From positions 1 to 21,950 of the IMG/VR virus record IMGVR_UViG_3300031227_003783: a stretch of 21,950 bases of DNA; one strand, written 5' to 3'. The notes beneath the pieces were generated by a model. That model ran no database searches and was not told where the DNA came from. It saw only the letters and a program-made list of their open reading frames with translations. This document shows positions 1-5,638 of the stretch, piece after piece. Position 1 is the first letter of the stretch. Every line of letters begins with the position of its first letter. This stretch comes from a virus. The position numbers and the translations under genes are program-made.

Positions 1-3
1 CAT

Positions 4-40
4 AGGCGTTATTCTCGCATAGGCGAGGGTGGCGCCTTTT
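4..40 (+). terminator. terminator-like nested hairpin upstream of the first gene
   Basis: An outer stem AGGCG (4-8) with CGCCT (33-37) encloses an inner stem CTCGC (14-18) with GCGAG (23-27), and four T residues follow at 37-40. A competing stem AGGCG (21-25) with CGCCT (33-37) is also possible. The arrangement suggests a weak intrinsic terminator closing whatever lies to the left, just before the SD of the sigma-like gene. The window begins inside its context, so this is tentative. Confidence 0.35.
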
Positions 41-53
41 CGATTGGAGGCAC

Positions 54-260
54 ATGGACGCGATAGATAACCGGATCGACATGGAGCGTGCGCTAGACAC
101 TCTGACACGAAAGCAGCGGCGGGCTCTTATCCTGTGCATCATCGAGGGCTATACCCAGGTCGAGGCGGCAGGCATAATGGGCGTGAGTCAACAGACAGTG
201 CAAGACCACTTGCGGGCTGCTATAGGGAAAGCGCGTGCATATTGTGACGGCACACTGTAA
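54..260 (+). CDS. sigma-70 region 4-like HTH protein, possible late-gene regulator
   Basis: This 68-residue protein is almost entirely a sigma-70 region 4 type helix-turn-helix. It has the order L-T-x-K-Q-R-R-A (about residues 17-24), then G-Y-T-Q-V-E-A-A-x-I-M-G-V-S-Q-Q-T-V-Q (about 32-50) and a recognition-helix tail rich in Arg and Lys. Regions 1 to 3 of a sigma factor are missing, so it is not a full sigma factor. Small region-4-only proteins just before terminase genes are common in phages and are thought to regulate late transcription by contacting DNA or RNA polymerase. The ATG is preceded by GGAGG with a short spacer. The fold call is firm; the regulatory role is inferred from position. 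Confidence 0.8.
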   Translation: MDAIDNRIDMERALDTLTRKQRRALILCIIEGYTQVEAAGIMGVSQQTVQDHLRAAIGKARAYCDGTL

Positions 261-298
261 AGCGGGCCTTTTTTGCGTATAAAGGGATAGGAGACACT

Positions 299-502
299 AT
301 GCGTTGCTATTGCATGATATGTGGACGCTCGCTACATGGAACCGATTGGTGTTGCCATACTTGCGCAAAAACGCACGGGCTAGACGCACCTTTTAGGTTA
401 TGGCCTGATTGGGCAAAGATGCTAAAGCGGGAAGAGCAAAACGAGCGCCGCTATCAACGAGAATGGGGCGGACTGATAGTGCCTCTTGAGGAACGTGACT
501 AA
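299..502 (+). CDS. small Cys-rich zinc-ribbon-like protein
   Basis: This 67-residue protein has two Cys pairs in its first 22 residues: C-M-I-C at 5-8 and, after a ten-residue linker, C-H-T-C at 19-22, plus Cys3 and Cys18. The pattern resembles a small zinc ribbon that could bind one zinc ion. The rest is charged and rich in Trp, Glu and Arg, with no membrane segment. The ATG follows AGGAGA at a good distance. It ends exactly where the structured non-coding region begins: its TAA is inside the first base pairs of the 501-565 element. I do not recognise the family; nucleic-acid or protein binding is only a guess from the zinc ribbon. Confidence 0.7.
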   Translation: MRCYCMICGRSLHGTDWCCHTCAKTHGLDAPFRLWPDWAKMLKREEQNERRYQREWGGLIVPLEERD

Positions 503-565
503 CGCGGCTGGCTTTGTCAACGACAAGCAGTCAAGGTGGGTGGGTGGTAAGAGCCGCGTTTGTCG
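501..565 (+). ncRNA. candidate structured RNA element with G-rich core
   Basis: A perfect 9-bp stem, AACGCGGCT (501-509) with AGCCGCGTT (552-560), encloses a hairpin GC-T-TTGTC (511-518) with GACAAGC (522-528). It also encloses GGTGGGTGGGTGG (535-547), four G runs separated by single T residues that could form a two-layer G-quadruplex. TTGTCG (560-565), at the end of the outer stem, can instead pair with CGACAA (521-526), giving a competing pseudoknot. An AGGAGG follows at 569-574 but no sizeable ORF starts there. It may be an independent RNA, a regulatory element, or the 5' domain of the 574-721 RNA. The family is unknown. Confidence 0.4.
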
Positions 566-573
566 TATAGGAG

Positions 574-721
574 GATTCTGGGCTTTTTTGGGGCGCGCCG
601 TCTAACCAAAAGAGAGCGCAGACAGCGAACGTACTTCGGGGCAAGCTAACCCAATGAAGTTTAGTAGCTAAAAGAGGCTTGGTACCAAGGGGAACCGACG
701 CCCCTAAAAAAGCCCAGAATC
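574..721 (+). ncRNA. candidate novel structured RNA closed by a 22-bp stem
   Basis: Positions 574-595 pair with 699-721 through 22 base pairs, with only T705 unpaired. The interior has several further stems: GTCT/AGAC (600-603/620-623), CGAA/TTCG (626-629/635-638), AGCTA/TAGCT (644-648/665-669) and the palindrome CTTGGTACCAAG (678-689). GGGGC (638-642) could also compete for GCCCC (700-704). No ORF fills the region. The stem ends two bases before the tRNA, so RNase P cleavage at the tRNA 5' end would also define the 3' end of this RNA. I do not recognise it as tmRNA, SRP RNA, 6S, RNase P RNA, a group I intron or a known self-cleaving ribozyme. A DNA-level role for the inverted repeat, such as recombination or packaging, is an alternative. 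Confidence 0.5.
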
Positions 722-723
722 GT

Positions 724-796
724 GCTGGCGTAGCTCAGTTGGTAGAGCGGCTGTTTTGTACTCAGCATGTCAGGGGTTCGACTCCTCTCGCTAGCT
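724..796 (+). tRNA. tRNA-Thr (anticodon UGU)
   Basis: A full cloverleaf is visible. The acceptor stem is GCTGGCG (724-730) with CGCTAGC (789-795), containing one G-T pair. The D arm is GCTC/GAGC (733-736/745-748). The anticodon arm is 750-754/762-766 with loop TTTGTAC and anticodon TGT at 757-759. The variable loop has five bases (767-771). The T arm is AGGGG/CCTCT (772-776/784-788) with loop TTCGACT. The discriminator is T796 and CCA is not encoded. The last anticodon-stem pair (754/762) is a T-T mismatch. It reads the Thr codon ACA, which is frequent in the surrounding genes, so a role in supporting late translation is plausible. Confidence 0.93.
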
Positions 797-800
797 CTGA

Positions 801-850
801 GTTGAAAGCAAATGGCTATCCTTTTCAACAAATCGAGGGGAATTGAAAAG
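801..850 (+). promoter_or_regulatory. two mutually exclusive hairpins before the 853 start
   Basis: GTTGAAAG (801-808) can pair with TTTTCAAC (822-829), while CTTTTCAA (821-828) can instead pair perfectly with TTGAAAAG (843-850). Both cannot form together. The second hairpin puts the only SD-like sequence, GAGGGG (835-840), in its loop and ends two bases before the TTG start. This resembles a simple translational switch, possibly coupled to tRNA processing upstream. The stems are AT-rich and only 8 bp long, so the arrangement may be fortuitous. Confidence 0.3.
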
Positions 851-852
851 AC

Positions 853-1101
853 TTGTCACGATCATACAAGCACGCGCCGATATTCGGTATCCTACGTCGT
901 GACTCCGAGAAACAAGACAAGCGCCTGGCGAATCGTCGGCTGAGGCGTATAGCCAGACAGTCAGTGAGCAGGGGGAAAGAGGCGCCGCTGTTGCGCGAGG
1001 TGTCGAACATATACGACTTTGCCAAGGACGGTAGGCGGTGGATGATGCGCCCGATGGTAACGCGAAGGGGTGGTTGGGAACGTCGCATGATGCGAAAGTA
1101 G
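853..1101 (+). CDS. small basic protein of the M-S-R-S-Y-K type, unknown function
   Basis: This 82-residue, strongly basic protein is rich in Arg and Lys. Its opening, S-R-S-Y-K-H-A-P, resembles a widespread group of short phage and bacterial proteins of unknown function that start M-S-R-S-Y-K, and this supports the TTG at 853 as the true start. The SD-like GAGGGG ends about 12 bases upstream, which is long, and a hairpin could shorten the effective distance. The charge suggests nucleic-acid binding, but no motif proves it. An antisense frame over the same stretch (825-1325) looks like a shadow. Confidence 0.65.
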   Translation: MSRSYKHAPIFGILRRDSEKQDKRLANRRLRRIARQSVSRGKEAPLLREVSNIYDFAKDGRRWMMRPMVTRRGGWERRMMRK

Positions 1102-1108
1102 GGGGGCA

Positions 1109-1561
1109 ATGATAGATCGTCGTGGATTCTTGCGGGGGATTCTAGGAATAGGCGCTGGCGCTGTTGTGGCGACGGCAGTTCCAAGGGTTGTGGCTGAAGA
1201 GACGTGGCATATTGACCCCGATAGCCCGTTTGTGCCGCATCCTGAGAGTGCTCGCCAACTAGGGACAGGGACAGAGATGCGACGGATTGAGCAGTGCTAC
1301 TCGCCAGAGGGGGTAGAGGCCGCAAGCAAGATAGCAGAGCAGATCAAGGCTGTATTCTCTGTGCTCGATCCCATTGGCGGTTGGCCGGAAGGGGCCGACG
1401 ACTGGACGGAAGAAGAGTGCGACGACTACTATGACGAGCACTCGCCGCTCAATATCAAGCCGCCGCCTCTGACTAAGGAGCAATTTGACAAGCGCCTAGA
1501 TGAGAGGCAAGAGACAAGCGACCGCGTTATGGAGTGGCTGGCAGAGGGGGGCAATGTATAA
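1109..1561 (+). CDS. Tat-signal protein of unknown function
   Basis: This 150-residue protein begins M-I-D-R-R-G-F-L-R-G, a good match to the twin-arginine consensus (S/T-R-R-x-F-L-K). A hydrophobic stretch rich in Gly and Ala follows (about residues 11-25), then V-V-A-E, a plausible signal peptidase site. It should be exported folded through the Tat system. The mature part is acidic, contains D-D-W and D-D-Y-Y clusters and shows no catalytic motif I can name. The ATG sits after a G-rich SD 7 bases beyond the previous stop. Exported phage proteins can act in superinfection exclusion or host envelope changes; that role is speculation. Its stop overlaps the start of a 34-codon gene. Confidence 0.7.
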   Translation: MIDRRGFLRGILGIGAGAVVATAVPRVVAEETWHIDPDSPFVPHPESARQLGTGTEMRRIEQCYSPEGVEAASKIAEQIKAVFSVLDPIGGWPEGADDWTEEECDDYYDEHSPLNIKPPPLTKEQFDKRLDERQETSDRVMEWLAEGGNV

Positions 1562-1658
1562 GGGCGTGGTAACACTCGACAGAGAGGAGAGCGACTTGAT
1601 AGGCTTGCCCGTATACAAGATAACAGGGCTGCATGAGGTTTCCGGGGACCTTACATGA
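1554..1658 (+). CDS. 34-residue small protein, coupled to its neighbours
   Basis: An ATG at 1554 opens a 34-codon frame that starts M-Y-K-G-V-V-T-L-D and ends with TGA at 1656-1658. It is preceded by a strong purine-rich SD (AGAGGGGGG), overlaps the 3' end of the Tat gene in a different frame, and its stop overlaps the next ATG as ATGA. Without it, 93 bases would be empty in a region where genes otherwise overlap. The product is soluble and unrecognised. The call rests on SD, spacing and coupling, not homology. Confidence 0.5.
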   Translation: MYKGVVTLDREESDLIGLPVYKITGLHEVSGDLT

Positions 1659-1858
1659 CCGACATTCGCAGCATCGACGACTTGACGCCAGACGCGCTCA
1701 CGATAGAGGTCGTGAGCTATGACGGCACTAGGCGAATCATAACATCCAAGCATCAATTGCCGTCCCTGGTATGTCGCTATGGCTTGCCGTGGGACAACTT
1801 TGGCATAAGCGCCAAGCGAGTTAGGGAGCGAATAGCGGAGCTGGAGCGCAATGGATAG
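1655..1858 (+). CDS. small hypothetical protein
   Basis: This 67-residue soluble protein starts in an ATGA overlap with the preceding small gene and ends overlapping the ATG at 1851. An acidic N-terminal part predicted to form beta strands (I-E-V-V-S-Y-D-G-T-R-R) is followed by a basic helix-like C-terminus (K-R-V-R-E-R-I-A-E-L-E-R). I do not recognise the family. Tight coupling on both sides suggests co-translation with the terminase genes. Confidence 0.6.
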   Translation: MTDIRSIDDLTPDALTIEVVSYDGTRRIITSKHQLPSLVCRYGLPWDNFGISAKRVRERIAELERNG

Positions 1859-2102
1859 CGCCACGTTTCTAGCTACGTTTCCTGCCATTCAGTCGGCGAT
1901 CAAGATATACGGCGATGAACAGGGGATGCGTGTTCAGCTAGAGATACCAGAGAGCGAGATGGTAGAGGCGTGCAAGATGCTGGCGTGGCGAGGCGTGGTA
2001 CTGAGAATCACAATGGAGCCGGAAAGCGCAAAGGATGACCGTAGAACTATTGGCAGGCAATCGGCAAAAAAGCGAGTCGTCACGGGCGATACAAGCCTGT
2101 AA
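1851..2102 (+). CDS. small hypothetical protein overlapping terminase small subunit
   Basis: This 83-residue protein starts by overlapping the previous stop and shares its last 68 bases with the putative small terminase gene in another frame. The first 55 residues look like an ordinary mixed alpha-beta domain (M-R-V-Q-L-E-I-P-E-S-E-M-V-E-A-C). The C-terminal part inside the overlap is basic and low in structure, which fits extension into a frame already constrained by the next gene. Function unknown. Confidence 0.55.
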   Translation: MDSATFLATFPAIQSAIKIYGDEQGMRVQLEIPESEMVEACKMLAWRGVVLRITMEPESAKDDRRTIGRQSAKKRVVTGDTSL

Positions 2103-2652
2103 CGACTATTTGCGCATGGGGCCAAGCAGATCGGTTGCCAAGCTACATCGGCAGTACCAAAAAAGTGCCGAGAATGTCAATCCTACGGGGTCTATGCCCA
2201 CCTTGCATCGATGGTCTCAACGATACGGGTGGACTACTCGCGCAGAGGATCATGACGCCAAGCTGGAGACAGAGAAGAACGAACGCGCGGACATGATCAT
2301 GGGGACTGGTTTAGCGTTGACGCATGAGCGAGTTGACAAACTCAAGAGCCTGGGCGAATTGCTTTGGGAACAGATGCACGAGGTCGGAGAATCCGGCACG
2401 TTGCACAACATTTGGATTCCAGACGTGAAGCAGATTGGCGGCGGCGAATATGCGGAGCGCGTGGACATTGAGAAGTTCAATGGCGCCATTATTCAGCAGT
2501 ATCGCGACACGCTAGACGACATTGCCAAAGAGACAGGCGGCAGGCCCAATAAGCATGAGCTTACCGGCAAGGACGGCGGGTCTATTGCTGTTGAGCAGTG
2601 GAAAGCCGCTGCCGAAAAGCAGCTAGCCGCCGCCGAAGATATGGAAGAATGA
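2035..2652 (+). CDS. terS: putative terminase small subunit
   Basis: This 205-residue protein lies directly before the large terminase, with one base between stop and start. Residues about 20-75 carry a helix-turn-helix-like stretch followed by R-W-S-Q-R-Y-G-W-T-T-R-A-E-D-H-D-A, a pattern typical of the DNA-binding end of phage small terminase subunits. A long helical middle (about 80-135) would serve oligomerisation, and the tail is Ala/Glu-rich. Its role would be to recognise the packaging site and regulate the motor ATPase. The SD before ATG 2035 is weak (AAAGG next to the start), so translation may be coupled to the overlapping upstream gene. The assignment rests on motif and position. 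Confidence 0.7.
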   Translation: MTVELLAGNRQKSESSRAIQACNDYLRMGPSRSVAKLHRQYQKSAENVNPTGSMPTLHRWSQRYGWTTRAEDHDAKLETEKNERADMIMGTGLALTHERVDKLKSLGELLWEQMHEVGESGTLHNIWIPDVKQIGGGEYAERVDIEKFNGAIIQQYRDTLDDIAKETGGRPNKHELTGKDGGSIAVEQWKAAAEKQLAAAEDMEE

Positions 2653-2653
2653 T

Positions 2654-4090
2654 GTGCGTCCAAGAACCACAAAGACACTTTTCGCACTAAGGCACGTAGA
2701 CATTGCGCTGGCGTCTCAAGTTGATGACGCGCGTTACGAGCGGTTTCAGCTACACTTTCTCGATAACATGTCGCGATTCGGCATAGACGTAAAATCACGC
2801 CAGATAGCATGGTCATTCACGGCGGCCCTCGACGCGGTCATAGACGGCATATTGACACCCAACACGCCGCACCTGTTCGTCTCGATCAACCTGGACGAAG
2901 CCCGCGAGAAGATCCGTTATGCACGCAACATTATTGAGGCCATACGGCCAGACATGCGACCGTCGCTGGTTCGGGATAGCCAGACAGAGCTAGAGTTTGC
3001 CAACGGGTCAAGGCTCATATCACACCCATGCAGACCGGCTAGAGGCAAGGCGAGGGCCAGAGTCTACCTAGACGAGATGGCCCACTACCAGCGCAACCTA
3101 GACAAAGAGATATACAGGGCGGCGCTGCCCAGCACAACCAAGGGCGACGGCTATCTCAGGATAGGATCATCACCGCTGGGCGCAAGCGGTTTATTCTGGG
3201 AGATAGCGACCGAATCACTGAGGCCATACCCCGGCTATGCGGCGCACCGGATCATTACGCCCTGGTGGGCGGTGTACGGGCTATGCTCGAACGTAGACCA
3301 AGCTAGGCGCGTCGCGCCAGAGATGAGCACAGAAGAGCGCGTTAGGACGTTTGGCACAACGGCGCTTGTTGAAATATTCGAGAACATGTTTATCGAGGAC
3401 TTTCAGCAAGAGTACGAGTGCGCATGGCTAGACGAATCAACTTCGTGGATAAGCTGGGCAGTCATTCAGAAGAACCAGCTATCGCCGCCTCAGTATTGGC
3501 GGGCAAAGAACACCGGCGAGATAGCAGGCGTCGCAAACCAGATAGCGGCGGCCATCAAGAGCGGATCAATCGAGCAGCACCTAGTAGGCGGCGTGGATAT
3601 TGGCCGCACACATGATAAGACAGAGATTATGCTACTAGGGCAATCGACGACTGAGCAGATGCCTATACGCCTTATGGCCACGCTGGACAATACGCCGTTC
3701 GACGCGCAAGAGTCGGCAATCCGTCAACTGATAAACGCCTTGCCCATAACGCGGATGCTGATCGACCAGAACGGTATAGGTATGCAGCTCGCCGAGAATC
3801 TGGCGAGAACGGGCATAGCCAAGGGCGTTACATTCACCAACAAGAGCAAAGAGGACTGGGCTAGAGAGGCGCGCATCCAGGCTGAAAGAGGGCTCACGCC
3901 TCTGCCGGTTGACCGCGATCTAGCATACCAGATCCACAGCATCAAGAAGATTGTAACGCCGTCAAAGAATAACGTATTTGACACAGAGCGCAACGATGAA
4001 CATCACGCCGACAAGTTTTGGGCGTGGGCGCTCGCACTCTGGGCCAATCGCGAATCAGGCAGGCCAGCCGTTATGATCGGATTTATATAG
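2654..4090 (+). CDS. terL: terminase large subunit (packaging ATPase and nuclease)
   Basis: This 478-residue protein drives DNA into the prohead and cuts concatemers. A degenerate Walker A, S-R-Q-I-A-W-S, is at about residues 48-54, of the R-Q-I-G-x-S type seen in Terminase_6 and Mu gp28-like enzymes. Walker B with the catalytic Glu is V-Y-L-D-E-M-A (D140, E141). The RNase H-like nuclease follows with three acidic positions: D315 in G-G-V-D-I-G-R, D371 in L-I-D-Q-N-G-I-G and D453 in H-H-A-D-K-F-W-A. The start is GTG 2654, preceded by GGAAG at a suitable distance; the ATG codons just upstream lead to an early stop. Length is normal for the family. Confidence 0.95.
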   Translation: MRPRTTKTLFALRHVDIALASQVDDARYERFQLHFLDNMSRFGIDVKSRQIAWSFTAALDAVIDGILTPNTPHLFVSINLDEAREKIRYARNIIEAIRPDMRPSLVRDSQTELEFANGSRLISHPCRPARGKARARVYLDEMAHYQRNLDKEIYRAALPSTTKGDGYLRIGSSPLGASGLFWEIATESLRPYPGYAAHRIITPWWAVYGLCSNVDQARRVAPEMSTEERVRTFGTTALVEIFENMFIEDFQQEYECAWLDESTSWISWAVIQKNQLSPPQYWRAKNTGEIAGVANQIAAAIKSGSIEQHLVGGVDIGRTHDKTEIMLLGQSTTEQMPIRLMATLDNTPFDAQESAIRQLINALPITRMLIDQNGIGMQLAENLARTGIAKGVTFTNKSKEDWAREARIQAERGLTPLPVDRDLAYQIHSIKKIVTPSKNNVFDTERNDEHHADKFWAWALALWANRESGRPAVMIGFI

Positions 4091-4099
4091 AGGGCGTGT

Positions 4100-5638
4100 A
4101 TGCCAAAGTCTAACATTCTAGGGGTTGTGCTGCGGTACGTTGCAGAGGCGCGCGCCTACGCGATCTGTGAGGTACGGGATAGCTTGTCGGGAATTATGAC
4201 CGACGCCAGCCGTGACCCGTCGTGGCAATTGGCCGAGATGCTAGACGTTAACCAAGAGCTACGCCTGGCTATGACAAGCGTCTGGGTATATAGCTCAATC
4301 GACCTGGTATCGAACAGGGCGGCTGGCGTGCCGTTTACGGTGCAAACCGTAGACGACGGCAAGTGGAAAGTGCCCGATCCTATCCACCCATTCCAGGCAC
4401 TGCTAGAGTCGCCCAACTCGCAGGCCAGCCAATCGCTGATGCGTCGCCAGATTCTATACTGGCACAGACTGCTAGGCAACGCCTATGTCGCTATCACAAC
4501 GGAGGGGCCAGGGTACGGTGAGCCGCAAGAGCTGATCGTGTTGCCAGCCACGGCCGTCAAGCCCATCCCGGTGCCGCGCGAAAGCACATTAACAGGCCAG
4601 CCGATAAACGATTATGAGCTAACGATCAACGGGCAAAAGTGCCGGTGGCCAGGCGAGAACATGGTACACTTTCGCACGCCTAACCCGTTCGACTTTTGGC
4701 AAGGCTTGTCACCACTGGTAGCGGCTAGGCTAACATTGCAGCAGGACTATGCACAGCAAAAGTGGATGGCCGATTGGTTCGGCAAAGAGAACGCCATACC
4801 CACGGCAATCATCAGCCTGCCGCCCGAAATATCGCCCGCCGACTTTGAGCAAGCCAAGAACTCTATCCGCCGAGAGTTCGGCGAGAACAAGCGGTCTGCC
4901 ATCATTCGCGGTGGCGATATGTCTGTGCAGACTATCACGCAGACGCTAGAGCAAATGGAAATGCTCAAAAGCCGTGAGTTCAATCGAGATAGCATTGATC
5001 GTATCTATGGCACATCGGGGATGTTCGAGCCGGTATCATCTGGTGAGGCTCAGAACGCGCGCGAGATTGGATTCACGCGCAACGTGATTCAGCCGCTAGT
5101 TGACTATATCGCAGAGCAATGGACGCTCAGTGTGGGGCCGTACTATGGCGACGATTGGCGCGTACATGCTGAGAATGTCATCCCGCAAGACAGGGCATTG
5201 GCAGTCGCAGAGTACAACAGCTATAGCCAAGATCGAACCATCGACGAAAACCGCGCCGTGTTGGGGCTTGACCCGTGGGAGCCAACGCCAGAACAGACGC
5301 TCTTGCTTGACCTTGGCGCAGAGCCTAGCAAAGTGCCGGTGAGACTAATAGGGCAAGTGGACGCGCAGAGCGATCCGGGCAGCCTGCCAGGGCAGCAATC
5401 GCCAGAGCAAGCAACGGACGACATGGCGGGCAAGGCCATCGCCCTGGGCGTAGAGACGGAACTGCAACGCTGGCGCAAGGTGGCGCTGCGAGCATTCCGC
5501 AACGACGAACAGCGAGACTTTGACACCGAGATTATACCGCTAGGCATACAAGAGGGCATTCGCTCAATGCTGTTGCGCGCCTCCACAGAGGAGGAGGTGA
5601 AGGCGGCCTTTGTGCCACCCTTTTGTCAGAGCAGTTAG
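4100..5638 (+). CDS. portal protein (HK97-type)
   Basis: This 512-residue protein would form the dodecameric ring at the capsid vertex through which DNA passes. It has the features of the phage_portal family: an N-terminal helix, V-W-V-Y-S-S-I-D-L-V-S-N-R-A-A (about 60-75), H-P-F-Q-A-L-L-E-S-P-N (about 95-105), L-G-N-A-Y-V-A-I (about 128-135) and M-V-H-F-R-T-P-N-P-F-D. The C-terminal part after about 400 is acidic and variable. It sits 9 bases after terminase with GAGGG before the ATG, and overlaps the next gene by 29 bases. Its 3' end contains the SD of that gene. Confidence 0.93.
   Translation: MPKSNILGVVLRYVAEARAYAICEVRDSLSGIMTDASRDPSWQLAEMLDVNQELRLAMTSVWVYSSIDLVSNRAAGVPFTVQTVDDGKWKVPDPIHPFQALLESPNSQASQSLMRRQILYWHRLLGNAYVAITTEGPGYGEPQELIVLPATAVKPIPVPRESTLTGQPINDYELTINGQKCRWPGENMVHFRTPNPFDFWQGLSPLVAARLTLQQDYAQQKWMADWFGKENAIPTAIISLPPEISPADFEQAKNSIRREFGENKRSAIIRGGDMSVQTITQTLEQMEMLKSREFNRDSIDRIYGTSGMFEPVSSGEAQNAREIGFTRNVIQPLVDYIAEQWTLSVGPYYGDDWRVHAENVIPQDRALAVAEYNSYSQDRTIDENRAVLGLDPWEPTPEQTLLLDLGAEPSKVPVRLIGQVDAQSDPGSLPGQQSPEQATDDMAGKAIALGVETELQRWRKVALRAFRNDEQRDFDTEIIPLGIQEGIRSMLLRASTEEEVKAAFVPPFCQSS

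Noticed and set aside
258-298. Terminator after the sigma-like gene
   Set aside because: A T6 run follows GGGCC, but no stable stem precedes it; only a 4-bp AAAG/CTTT pairing is visible.
535-547. CRISPR or short tandem repeat
   Set aside because: The repeated GGGT is only four units long without spacers; better described as a G-run motif.
574-721. Insertion sequence or MITE ends
   Set aside because: The inverted repeat is next to no transposase, no target duplication is visible, and the interior folds as RNA. A DNA-level function is not excluded.
825-1325. 166-codon antisense frame over the basic protein and Tat genes
   Set aside because: Low-complexity Ser/Leu/Arg-rich product, no domain and no SD. 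Two sense genes with SDs explain the DNA.
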